A stretch of 59,545 nucleotides of DNA from an uncultured Clostridia bacterium. Its GTDB lineage: Bacteria > Bacillota > Clostridia > TANB77 > CAG-465. The notes below the pieces were generated by a model. The model was not told the origin of the DNA. It worked only from the letters and a program-made list of their open reading frames with translations, and made no database searches. Shown one piece after another: positions 25,848 to 33,834 of the stretch (position 1 is its first letter; each line of letters begins with the position of its first letter). The position numbers were made by a program, and so were the translations under genes. The DNA lies in assembly GCA_948562205.1 (NCBI GenBank), contig CAOYAN010000012.1, forward strand, positions 1-59,545, written 5' to 3'.

Positions 25848-26549
25848 ATGGATGATAATGTAGCTTCAAACACAAATGTAACTAGTAATGATATAACAAA
25901 TAAAGAGATATCATTTGCAAATGGTTTTAATTTTTATAAAATTTTTTGGATATTCTATATAGGTTGTTTCTCAGGAGTAATAGTTGAAACTATCTGGTGT
26001 AGAATAACTAATGGCTTTTTTGAAAGTAGAACTGCTCTAATACTTGAGCCTCTAAATCCAGTATATGGAATTGGTGCTGTATTAATATCATTACTATTTA
26101 TAAAGTTTGAAAAAAAGAATAATTTATTTATTTTTGTAGGTTGTATGATTGCAGGGGGTACTTTTGAATGGCTATGTAGCTTTTTTCAAGAACTTGTATT
26201 TGGTACAGTATCTTGGCAATATTATTCAGATACATTTGGAATATTTGGAAGAACTAGTATTGTATATTCAATATTTTGGGGAGTTTTAGGAATTGCGTGG
26301 ATTAGATTTATTTATCCATTTATTTCCTCAAAAATAGAAAGTATACCAAACAAAATCGGTAAAAATCTAAGTTTAGTTTTGTGTATAATTGTTTCAATAG
26401 ATGTTATATTCACTTCTGGTGCTGTTTTAAGACAACAAGAAAGAAGAGAAAATATACCAGCAAATAATGTTATACGAAAGTTTTATGATAAAAACTATAA
26501 TGATGAAAAACTAAAATTAATTTATCCACATATGACGCCAGTAGAATAA
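25848..26549 (+). CDS. PF06541-type membrane protein, copy 4
   Basis: Fourth member of the family in this window. N-terminal soluble tail of about 25 residues rich in Asn/Thr, then FANGFNFYKIFWIFYIGCF, the block SRTALILEPLNPVYGIGA, and about five membrane helices; tail with RQQERRENIPANNVIRKFYDK. It is closest to copy 2 (9396), sharing the N-terminal FNFYK segment, the LNPVYG motif and the tail. AAAGGAG site 8 bases upstream. Single-gene unit with a shared convergent terminator. Confidence 0.82.
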   Translation: MDDNVASNTNVTSNDITNKEISFANGFNFYKIFWIFYIGCFSGVIVETIWCRITNGFFESRTALILEPLNPVYGIGAVLISLLFIKFEKKNNLFIFVGCMIAGGTFEWLCSFFQELVFGTVSWQYYSDTFGIFGRTSIVYSIFWGVLGIAWIRFIYPFISSKIESIPNKIGKNLSLVLCIIVSIDVIFTSGAVLRQQERRENIPANNVIRKFYDKNYNDEKLKLIYPHMTPVE

Positions 26550-26550
26550 T

Positions 26551-26587
26551 AAATATCCTATGAAACGATTTGTTTTATAGGATATTT
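26551..26587. terminator. convergent terminator between the PF06541 gene and the metal ATPase
   Basis: Arms AAATATCCTAT (26551-26561) and ATAGGATATTT (26577-26587), with an inner AAAC/GTTT pairing. T-rich on both strands, so it can serve both flanking genes. Confidence 0.8.
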
Positions 26588-26592
26588 TATTC

Positions 26593-28479
26593 TTATTTAT
26601 TTTTTACATTGTTATATTTAAATATTCTAAAAGAATTAATTATTGCAATAAGGGCTACACCTACATCCGCAAATACTGCAAACCACATACCAAGAATTCC
26701 AAGACCGCTAAATATTAAAAACAATACTTTTACAGTTATTGCAAATGTTATATTTTCCATAACTATTCTTTTCGTTTTCTTAGAAATTTTAATTGCATCT
26801 ATTATTCTAATAGGATTATCTGTCATAAGTACTATATCTGATGTTTCAATAGCTATGTCTGATCCCTTTCCCATAGAAATTCCAATATCTGCAAGTGCTA
26901 GTACTGGACTATCATTTATACCATCACCTACATATACAACTTTTTCATGTGACTTTTTAATTTTTTCTAAAATATTTGCTTTATCTTTTGGAAGAAGTGA
27001 TGAATGTACATTAGAAATATTTAGCTTGTTTGCAACATGTTCTGCTGTTTTCTTATTATCTCCTGTTAGCATATATACATCATATTTTCCAATATTATTT
27101 AAATTTTCTACTATTTTAAAACTTTCCTCTTTTATTTCGTCAGACAAAACTATATATCCAACAAGTTCTTTTTCTATTGCAAGATATATAATTGTTCCCT
27201 CTACATCTTGATTTTGTAAATCGATCTTTTCCTTTTGCATTAATTTATAATTACCACAAAGTACATCTAATTTATCTAAATTAGCCCTTATTCCATATCC
27301 AGCTATTTCTTTATAATTTTTTACTCTTTTAGTATCAATACTACCTTCAAATGATTTCAAAATAGATTTTGCTATATAATGATTTGAAAAATACTCTAAA
27401 TGTGCTATATACTCTATAATATCTTCCTTTGTATATTTACTTGATAACGTTTCAATATTTGAAACACTAAATACCCCTTTTGTCAAAGTTCCTGTTTTAT
27501 CAAATACAATAGCATCTACTTTATTTAAAATATCTAAATAGTTGCTACCTTTTACTAGTATGCCTCTCTTACTACATGTACCAATTCCAACAAAAAAACC
27601 TAGTGGTACTGATATAACTAATGCACATGGACAAGATACAACAAGAAAAGTACAAGCACGAGTAAGTGCATCATAAAAAGAAACATTAAATAAAAGAGGT
27701 AATATAATCAATATAGCAAGTGCTAAAATAGTAACTATAGGTGTATATACTTTAGCAAATCTTGTAATAAATTTTTCTGTCTTGGATTTTCCTTTATTTG
27801 CATTCTCTATTAAGTCTATAATTTGAGAAACAGTAGAATTTTCAAATGTAGATGTAACTCTTACCTCTATTATGCTACCAATATTTACAGATCCAGATAA
27901 AATCTCATCATTTTCTTTTACACTCTTTGGCATACTTTCACCATTTAATGATGACATATCAAGCTCTGTTTTTCCTTTTATAACTACTCCATCAAGTGCT
28001 ACCCTCTCACCATTTTTAATTACTATTATATCTCCAATTTTAACATTTTTGGGATCTGCTCTCTCTATTTTATTATCTTTTTTTACATTTGCATAATTAG
28101 CCCTTATATCAAGAACACTTTTTATCTTTTTCTTAGAATTATCAACTGCTCTATCTTGTAAAAATTCACCAACTTTATAAAATAATAATACTGCTATAGC
28201 CTCTTTATATTCTCCTATGAAGAAAGCTCCAAGTGTCGCAATAGTCATTATAAAGTTTTCGTCAAACATATCCTTTTTAAATAATCTTTTTACTGCATTT
28301 AAAACTATTTCATATCCAATAAGTACATAACTTAGTATATACATAAAAAAAGATATATTCTCATTATTTAATAAAATAGCAATTACAAAAATAATAGTTC
28401 CTATTAAAGTAAAAATATATTCAAAGAAATTAGACTTTTCATGTTCATGAGAATGTTCATGTTCACAACAATCACACAT
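26593..28479 (-). CDS. cadA: heavy-metal P1B-type ATPase (Cd/Zn/Co-type)
   Basis: Membrane pump that exports soft divalent metals using ATP. The intramembrane metal site CPCALV, phosphorylation motif DKTGTLTKG, hinge VGDGINDSPVLA and the TGD motif (MLTGDNKKTAEH) are intact. Instead of a folded HMA domain, the N-terminus is a short Cys/His-rich tail (CDCCEHEHSHEHEK). 628 residues, as expected for a HMA-less CadA/ZntA. Lies 3 bases downstream of the ArsR gene and shares its promoter. The symbol reflects the CadA/ZntA group; Zn, Cd or Co specificity is not certain. Confidence 0.9.
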   Translation of the reverse strand: MCDCCEHEHSHEHEKSNFFEYIFTLIGTIIFVIAILLNNENISFFMYILSYVLIGYEIVLNAVKRLFKKDMFDENFIMTIATLGAFFIGEYKEAIAVLLFYKVGEFLQDRAVDNSKKKIKSVLDIRANYANVKKDNKIERADPKNVKIGDIIVIKNGERVALDGVVIKGKTELDMSSLNGESMPKSVKENDEILSGSVNIGSIIEVRVTSTFENSTVSQIIDLIENANKGKSKTEKFITRFAKVYTPIVTILALAILIILPLLFNVSFYDALTRACTFLVVSCPCALVISVPLGFFVGIGTCSKRGILVKGSNYLDILNKVDAIVFDKTGTLTKGVFSVSNIETLSSKYTKEDIIEYIAHLEYFSNHYIAKSILKSFEGSIDTKRVKNYKEIAGYGIRANLDKLDVLCGNYKLMQKEKIDLQNQDVEGTIIYLAIEKELVGYIVLSDEIKEESFKIVENLNNIGKYDVYMLTGDNKKTAEHVANKLNISNVHSSLLPKDKANILEKIKKSHEKVVYVGDGINDSPVLALADIGISMGKGSDIAIETSDIVLMTDNPIRIIDAIKISKKTKRIVMENITFAITVKVLFLIFSGLGILGMWFAVFADVGVALIAIINSFRIFKYNNVKNK

Positions 28480-28482
28480 ATA

Positions 28483-28842
28483 CTATTTTTCCTCCTCTAT
28501 ATGTTCTAAAGCAACATCAAATAATTCTTCAACATGCTCATCTGCAAGCGAATAATAAATTTCTTTACCAGATCTCCTAGATGATACAAGTCTTAATTGT
28601 TTTAAATTTCTTAGCTGATGAGATACAGCAGATGGTGTCATATCAATTGCCTCTGCAATATCACATACACAAAGCTCTGTTTTTAATATGCTATACATTA
28701 TCTTAATTCTAGTTGGATCTCCAAGTATTTTAAATATTTCAGATATTCTACTTAACTTTTCTTGACTTGGTATGTTATCAATTATATCATTTATATTGTT
28801 GCTTTCATGTATTATCCTATACTCTCCTTCATATTCCTTCAT
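28483..28842 (-). CDS. ArsR/SmtB-family metal-responsive repressor
   Basis: Winged-helix repressor of the downstream pump. The segment ELCVCDIAEAIDMTPSAVSH holds the recognition-helix region and the CVC pair that in CadC/ArsR proteins binds metal (alpha-3 type site); the C-terminal helix DEHVEELFDVALEH carries the Asp/His residues of an SmtB/CzrA alpha-5 site, so both site types are possible. N-terminal His and Glu residues also fit CadC. 119 residues. An operator palindrome lies just upstream of the start. Confidence 0.9.
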   Translation of the reverse strand: MKEYEGEYRIIHESNNINDIIDNIPSQEKLSRISEIFKILGDPTRIKIMYSILKTELCVCDIAEAIDMTPSAVSHQLRNLKQLRLVSSRRSGKEIYYSLADEHVEELFDVALEHIEEEK

Positions 28843-28855
28843 AATATCCCTCCTT

Positions 28856-28885
28856 TATATGAATATATTCTCATATGTTCATATA
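28856..28885. promoter_or_regulatory. operator for the ArsR/SmtB repressor
   Basis: Arms TATATGAA (28856-28863) and TTCATATA (28878-28885), with a second palindrome GAATATATTC inside. The TGAA...TTCA pattern is typical of SmtB/CadC operators. It overlaps the -10 box and transcript start of the promoter at 28883-28911. Confidence 0.7.
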
Positions 28886-28911
28886 ATATCATAAAATTAA
28901 AATATTGTCAA
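28883..28911 (-). promoter_or_regulatory. promoter of the arsR-cadA operon
   Basis: On the minus strand TTGACA (28906-28911), 17 bases, TATTAT (28883-28888). Confidence 0.6.
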
Positions 28912-29043
28912 TAGTATTTATAATAAAAATATTAATATATATATCTATTCAAAAGACAATAGTTTTAGACATAATAATATACAATTATAATTTAAAAATT
29001 GTATTTTTTTTATTTTCTTGATATAATAAACTTGGTGATATTT

Positions 29044-29754
29044 ATGGAATTAAATTTTTTAGGAAGAGGATCTGCTTTTAATGTTTTAGAAGGAAGTAAT
29101 TCTGCATATATAATTGAAGGAAATTCTATGCTTTTAATAGATTGTGGTGAAACTGTATATGAAAGGCTTAATATGTATAATCTACTTGATGGAATAGATA
29201 ATGTATATGTACTTGTTACTCATACTCACTCTGATCATATTGGAAGTATTGGTACTCTTGCAAATTATTACTATTTATCATTAGATAAAAAAATACATAT
29301 TATTTTAGATTACGAAAGTAAGATAAAATCTGATATTAAAACACTACTTAGAATTTTTGGATTGGAAGAGCATATGTATTATATTGAAACTCCAGAATTT
29401 TTAGATAATAAATTTTCTTCATTTAAAAAGGTAAGATATCAAGAAATAACCCATTGTCCACAACTTATAAGCTATGCTATTATTTTTGACACTATAGATG
29501 GAGAGATATTTTACACTGGTGATACAAATGATATTAATGTACTAAAATCACTTCTTGAAAGAATAGATGAAATATCAAGAATATATATAGATACTAATAC
29601 ATCTTCTCTACCAGTCCATTTAAATGTAGACTTACTTGCAAAAACTGTACCTGAGAAATTAAGAAATAAAATATATTGTATGCATTTTAATAGTAATGAC
29701 TGTATAAATAAAGCTAAAAATTATGGATTTAACATTATAAAAGTAAGTAGATAA
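29044..29754 (+). CDS. metallo-beta-lactamase fold hydrolase
   Basis: Metal-dependent hydrolase with the motif THTHSDHIGS near residue 59, FYTGDTND (metal-bridging Asp) and a late MHFN histidine. 236 residues, soluble. The pattern resembles RNase Z-like or cyclic-nucleotide phosphodiesterase-like MBL proteins; substrate unknown. I chose the ATG at 29044 because GGTGAT precedes it, and because the longer frame adds 15 hydrophobic residues without a site. Divergent from arsR-cadA. Four MBL-fold genes occur in the window (3702, 29044, 52597 and, if counted loosely, none other in the housekeeping operon). Confidence 0.8.
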   Translation: MELNFLGRGSAFNVLEGSNSAYIIEGNSMLLIDCGETVYERLNMYNLLDGIDNVYVLVTHTHSDHIGSIGTLANYYYLSLDKKIHIILDYESKIKSDIKTLLRIFGLEEHMYYIETPEFLDNKFSSFKKVRYQEITHCPQLISYAIIFDTIDGEIFYTGDTNDINVLKSLLERIDEISRIYIDTNTSSLPVHLNVDLLAKTVPEKLRNKIYCMHFNSNDCINKAKNYGFNIIKVSR

Positions 29755-29769
29755 TCTCTACTTACTTTT
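29739..29769. terminator. convergent intrinsic terminator
   Basis: Perfect 12-base arms AAAAGTAAGTAG (29739-29750) and CTACTTACTTTT (29758-29769). It contains the stop codon of the MBL gene and may also end the LiaF-like operon from the other side. Confidence 0.8.
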
Positions 29770-29804
29770 ATGTATGTGTTTATATTATGGGTTAAGCATT
29801 CTAA

Positions 29805-30461
29805 TTAATTTTTAACATTTATATTCCCTGTAAATTTAAGTTTTTCTTTATTAGGTATATATATTGTTATCTCCATACTATCAACCCAATCTGGGTAATC
29901 AAATATTTGTATTTTATTATCTTCATAATTATCAAATTCAACAAAATCATATATTGAATGTTCACTAAATAAATCCCTTAAATTGTTAGCTTTTTCTTCT
30001 TTTGCTTTAACACTTAAATTAATTCTTGTACTATCTAAACTTTTATCTTCTTTTACAACAACATTTAACTTTTCATCTGCTAAATTTATTAATTTTAAAT
30101 CAATTTCTTCTACATAAAATCTTCTTGTATAATTATATGTAGTTGGTCTATTAAGTATAAATTCACTCTCTGATAATTTGGTTACTCCTAAATTTATAGC
30201 ACTAAATATTGTTCCACAAATTATTATTACAAATGTAAGTAATATTCCAATCACATCATACTTTATACTAATATTTTTCTTATGAGAGTAATATAACACT
30301 TCTATGCCAAATAAAATAAGCACTACTGGCCACATAAGCATTACATATCTAAATACATCTTGCTTTATAAATAATTGTAATATAATTGCAATTCCAACAA
30401 TTATAAATGTAAATCCAAATGTTGTTCTTCCAACACTTCTTATTTCCTTTTTATCTTCCAT
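29805..30461 (-). CDS. LiaF-like/DUF5668 membrane protein of an ECF operon
   Basis: N-terminal half has about four short helices with the LiaI-LiaF-like pattern (FTFIIVGIAIILQLF, then MLMWPVVLILFGIEVLYY). The C-terminal 100 residues are soluble, beta-rich and end in INVKN, resembling the adhesin-like domain of LiaF-type proteins but short. Start: ATG at 30461 with AGGTGA 5 bases upstream; a GTG at 30470 lies in that site. Last gene of the sigma/anti-sigma operon, so it probably takes part in sensing or answering envelope stress. Confidence 0.7.
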   Translation of the reverse strand: MEDKKEIRSVGRTTFGFTFIIVGIAIILQLFIKQDVFRYVMLMWPVVLILFGIEVLYYSHKKNISIKYDVIGILLTFVIIICGTIFSAINLGVTKLSESEFILNRPTTYNYTRRFYVEEIDLKLINLADEKLNVVVKEDKSLDSTRINLSVKAKEEKANNLRDLFSEHSIYDFVEFDNYEDNKIQIFDYPDWVDSMEITIYIPNKEKLKFTGNINVKN

Positions 30462-30470
30462 ATAAATCAC

Positions 30471-30971
30471 CTATTTTTCCCCTCTTTTAGATATAAACTT
30501 TATACCAACCATTATACAAATAGTAGCTATTATAATTGGTGGTAAGTAATTAGTAAGTAATCTTGCAAATACTCTTAAATATGGTATATCATATGCTAAA
30601 TCAGCTATAACAGAATTAAGTAATATATATACACCAAATATTATTAATAGTCCTCCAACAAAATTGTGTCTTTTAGTAATATTAAATTTTGATTTAATGT
30701 CAATTACTTCTTTATTATCCCAAATATATTCATCCTTTATTTCATTATTTGTTCCAATTCTATTTCTTATATTAAAAGTATCAAAAAAACTATATGCAAA
30801 AAGTGCAAGTATTGGAAATGTCATAATAGGTGTAGATATTATAACTGTTAGCATAAATAAAATTGTAAGTACAATTAAAATAGATCCTCCTCTTTTCATA
30901 TACCCCTGATACATTTGACCTGCACCTGGTATAAAGCTAAAACAAAATGTAAAAAATCCGTTCTTTTTCAT
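30471..30971 (-). CDS. TM2-domain-like membrane protein of an ECF operon
   Basis: Begins with FIPGAGQMYQGYMKRGG, the hallmark of TM2-type and related membrane proteins, followed by two helices, a charged cytoplasmic part (residues 80-110) and two more helices near the C-terminus. 166 residues. The start codon overlaps the stop of the anti-sigma gene by 1 base. Role in the operon is not known; possibly a membrane sensor partner. Confidence 0.7.
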   Translation of the reverse strand: MKKNGFFTFCFSFIPGAGQMYQGYMKRGGSILIVLTILFMLTVIISTPIMTFPILALFAYSFFDTFNIRNRIGTNNEIKDEYIWDNKEVIDIKSKFNITKRHNFVGGLLIIFGVYILLNSVIADLAYDIPYLRVFARLLTNYLPPIIIATICIMVGIKFISKRGEK

Positions 30972-31342
30972 TACTTTTCTCCCCTTTCAAATATTATAGG
31001 TGTCATAAAGAAATTACTTATATCTTCCATAACACTATCAAACTTAACATAGAATTCACTTCTTTTTATGCTTTTACTTGTTGCATAACTTGTATTACTA
31101 GTAAGAGTTGAATTCCAAATACAAAGTGCTACTACTGTACATGCAACAATTTTTAATATATCTACAAATTTATTAGATTTTTTAATGATTTTTTTATCTT
31201 GTTCATATACAAAACTCAAAACCTTTTTATCAAGTCCTTCTGGAATTTCAAAATTACTATTTTCGATCATGCTTATATATTCATTTAATAAACTATCATT
31301 ATTTAGTAATTTATCAATTCTACTTATTCTATCATCAATCAT
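30971..31342 (-). CDS. putative anti-sigma factor with one membrane segment
   Basis: 123 residues with an N-terminal cytoplasmic part of about 60 residues, one membrane helix at about 61-80 (VDILKIVACTVVALCIW) and a short outer C-terminal part. No zinc-binding HXXXCXXC motif is seen. The position right after, and 4-base overlap with, the ECF sigma gene is the main evidence that it is the cognate anti-sigma factor; similarity to known families was not recognised. Confidence 0.6.
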   Translation of the reverse strand: MIDDRISRIDKLLNNDSLLNEYISMIENSNFEIPEGLDKKVLSFVYEQDKKIIKKSNKFVDILKIVACTVVALCIWNSTLTSNTSYATSKSIKRSEFYVKFDSVMEDISNFFMTPIIFERGEK

Positions 31343-31860
31343 AGTAACTTACCTCCTTTAAAACTTTCTAATTTTTCTTTTAATATGTTTTTACCTCTGT
31401 AAACTTGCATCTTTAGTGTACCTTTTGTAACATTCATTTTTTCTGCAATTTCATCTAAAGAATACTCTTCTATATAATAATAATATAATATTTTCCTATA
31501 AGGATCTTTTAAACTACTTATTAGTCTATCTATTATTTCCTTATTCTCAAGTTTTATTATTTCCTCTTCTATATCATTATTATCTATATAATTTTCTAAT
31601 AAAAGTACATTATCTGTTGTCATGTTTTCTAATTTTTTTGCTTTACTTTTAAAAATATCCTTACATTTATTTAAAGCTATTTTACAAATTATATTCTTTA
31701 ATTCATTCTCTGATAAATCAGAATATCTATTAAAGTTAGAATATAGATTTATATATACCTCTTGTGTAATATCTTCTGCATCTTGAGAGTTCTTAAGCAT
31801 ATCATAGCATATTTTATACACGAGTTTACTATATTTTTCCACTAAATATTCAATGCTCAT
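31339..31860 (-). CDS. ECF (sigma-70 family) RNA polymerase sigma factor
   Basis: 173 residues with region 2 (QDAEDITQEVYINLYSNFNRY) and region 4 (YSLDEIAEKMNVTKGTLKMQ, then VYRGKNILKEKL). No region 3, as in ECF sigmas. First gene of a four-gene operon that includes a membrane anti-sigma candidate, a TM2-like and a LiaF-like protein. GGGAGGGAG lies right before the start. A small inverted repeat ATAAC-GAT-GTTAT lies about 35 bases upstream and could belong to an autoregulated promoter, but I cannot define the -35/-10 of an ECF promoter with certainty. Confidence 0.88.
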   Translation of the reverse strand: MSIEYLVEKYSKLVYKICYDMLKNSQDAEDITQEVYINLYSNFNRYSDLSENELKNIICKIALNKCKDIFKSKAKKLENMTTDNVLLLENYIDNNDIEEEIIKLENKEIIDRLISSLKDPYRKILYYYYIEEYSLDEIAEKMNVTKGTLKMQVYRGKNILKEKLESFKGGKLL

Positions 31861-31989
31861 TTCTCCCTCCCATACATAAACTTTATATCAAATATAACGA
31901 TGTTATTTTTTATAAGATAACAAAAAATATATATTTTCTTAAATATATTAAAATTATATCATAAAAGTCAACTCACATTAAATAATTAT

Positions 31990-32053
31990 TTGACATAAAT
32001 ATATATACATGATATAATCTTCCTACTTATAAATTAATTCTAACATATGTTAG
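31990..32053 (+). promoter_or_regulatory. consensus promoter with palindromic leader
   Basis: TTGACA (31990-31995), exactly 17 bases, TATAAT (32013-32018): a perfect consensus promoter. Its leader holds the 14-base perfect palindrome CTAACATATGTTAG at 32040-32053, about 45 bases before the start of the 141-residue gene; a repressor site or a short RNA hairpin. Confidence 0.75.
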
Positions 32054-32096
32054 AGGATTATATGAATTAACTATATTCATTATTTGGGAGGTTTAT

Positions 32097-32522
32097 ATGT
32101 TTAAAACAAAAAAATGGTACAATGGTAAAATCGAACTCATTATTATATCTTTATGTATATTTTTATTACTTTTAACGTTAGAAATAGTACTTATATTTAC
32201 AACTAAAAATAGTATTTTAAAAATATTACCTTTTTTTATACTTATGTCATTAATTCTATCTGTCCAGATATATAAAATATTAGCTTTTACAATTTTACAA
32301 CATATAGTAAATGAATATTTTGATCTTTCACATAAAGTTAAAATTAATGATTTTAATTATAGCTTTAAACTAAAAAAAATTGATGAGTATGTTGATTTTT
32401 ATAAAAAGATATTTACAAAATGTGAATTAGAAATAATTTATTTTACAAGAGAACTTGTTACTAAACATATAGAATATAAAAATAATATAAAAAATAGTAA
32501 TTATATTACTTCTACTAACTAA
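32097..32522 (+). CDS. unrecognised two-helix membrane protein
   Basis: 141 residues: a short basic N-terminus, two membrane helices (about 14-34 and 42-68) and a soluble C-terminal helical part of about 70 residues. Not recognised as a family. GGGAGG site 7 bases before the ATG and a perfect consensus promoter, so it is probably well expressed. Divergent from the ECF operon (about 240 bases between the two starts). A 13-base inverted repeat follows at 32568. Confidence 0.7.
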   Translation: MFKTKKWYNGKIELIIISLCIFLLLLTLEIVLIFTTKNSILKILPFFILMSLILSVQIYKILAFTILQHIVNEYFDLSHKVKINDFNYSFKLKKIDEYVDFYKKIFTKCELEIIYFTRELVTKHIEYKNNIKNSNYITSTN

Positions 32523-32567
32523 ACAATAGTTACAAATAAAGGATTATCTTAATAAGTTTATAGAATT

Positions 32568-32641
32568 AAATAATAAAAGGATGATTTTATGAAACAAACA
32601 TCATTTAGTTAACTTCATTTAAACTCACCCTTTTATTATTT
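32568..32641. repeat. 74-base element with 13-base perfect inverted ends
   Basis: AAATAATAAAAGG (32568-32580) and CCTTTTATTATTT (32629-32641) enclose 48 bases. Each arm leads into a purine-rich site plus ATG and a tiny frame (7 codons on plus, 5 on minus). It could be a large hairpin acting as terminator of the 32097 gene, or a miniature mobile element. The rest of 32523-32808 is AT-rich and I see nothing in it. Confidence 0.5.
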
Positions 32642-32808
32642 ATATAAATTAAAAATTTCTATTATATTTATATTAATTTAAATAATACATATTAATTGTA
32701 CATATCTTATTTACATTCTAATATACAAAAATTAATAATATGATGTATTTTATATGTACATAAATTTTATCATATTAAATAGTATTATTCAATACTAACA
32801 ATCATTTT

Positions 32809-33834
32809 TTATATTTTTATATATAAAACTTCATAATTTTTAGCATTATCCTCTACAAATACAGTTACATACTCATAACCTCTTTTTACTAATATCTTAT
32901 TATCTTTTACAGTTTCACCATTAGTTTTGAAATAATTATATATATTATCATTTATTCTTCCATATTCATATTTTATTTTTCCTATACCACTTAAATTATC
33001 ATATACGCTAATTATATTATAATAACCAAAAATTTCACTATTATATTCCTCACTAAGTATTATATGGTTATCTATATTAATACTTGGCTTTTCTATGTCA
33101 AAATTTTCAACTTTATACATTGCCTCTTTAACATTTCCCTTATCATCTTTTGCTTTTACTTCTACTGTATAATTTCCTTCCTTTTCTATATAATATATAT
33201 AATAGTTATCTTCTTCTGCATTTAAAGAATAACTATCAATACCTGATATTACAGAAATATTAGTATAATTTTTTGGTACCTTTACAATAACACTAATATT
33301 TGAATTAGACCACTCTATATTTGATGGAATAATTATAATTGGTTCATTATTTTTAATATTGCTATTATTATCTAAAAGAAAATTATTTAACTCATCATTT
33401 AAAGTATAATATATCTTATTTTCAAACTTAATTCCTTTTACATAATATACTTTTCCAGTAACCAAAGATACGCCATATAAATCACTTTCATCTAAATTAT
33501 TACCATATTTTAAACTTACATAACTTATTTTATTATAGTCTATTTTATTTAAAATGATTTTGTTATCTATAATCTCCTCATTATAAAAAATATCCTTTTC
33601 TTTTATATTAGTTATATCCATAATTATACTATCGCTAAGTATGGGGTACTCTTTATTTACCATATAATATGAAGTAACTGATTTTTGTATACTACTTATT
33701 TCGCTTGCAAATGATATTTTATCAGCATTTTCAAGCACTTTATTTATAGATATAGTAATTGTAGTAGTAAGAAGTATTATAAGAAGAGTTGCAATCATAA
33801 CAGATGCAAGACTAATTCCAAATTTTTTGCTCAT
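32809..33834 (-). CDS. prepilin-like N-terminus, Ig-like extracellular protein, copy C
   Basis: Begins SKKFGISLASVMIATLLIIL: a short basic stretch, Gly, then a single hydrophobic helix, as in type IV pilin-like proteins where cleavage follows the Gly. The glutamate normally at mature position 5 is absent (Ser here). A pilin-like helix (KISFASEISSIQKSVTSYYM) follows. The C-terminal half has Ig-like strands with NYTVEVKAKD and VYDNLSGIGKIKYEY, typical of bacterial surface beta-sandwich domains. 341 residues. It directly follows the gene at 33835 with no gap. Probably anchored outside the membrane. Function unknown. Confidence 0.7.
   Translation of the reverse strand: MSKKFGISLASVMIATLLIILLTTTITISINKVLENADKISFASEISSIQKSVTSYYMVNKEYPILSDSIIMDITNIKEKDIFYNEEIIDNKIILNKIDYNKISYVSLKYGNNLDESDLYGVSLVTGKVYYVKGIKFENKIYYTLNDELNNFLLDNNSNIKNNEPIIIIPSNIEWSNSNISVIVKVPKNYTNISVISGIDSYSLNAEEDNYYIYYIEKEGNYTVEVKAKDDKGNVKEAMYKVENFDIEKPSINIDNHIILSEEYNSEIFGYYNIISVYDNLSGIGKIKYEYGRINDNIYNYFKTNGETVKDNKILVKRGYEYVTVFVEDNAKNYEVLYIKI

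Noticed and set aside
26570..27211. Plus-strand frame of 213 codons
   Set aside because: Antisense to the conserved end of the metal ATPase gene; its content is Ser/Ile/Phe-rich, as expected from the complement of an AT-rich gene.
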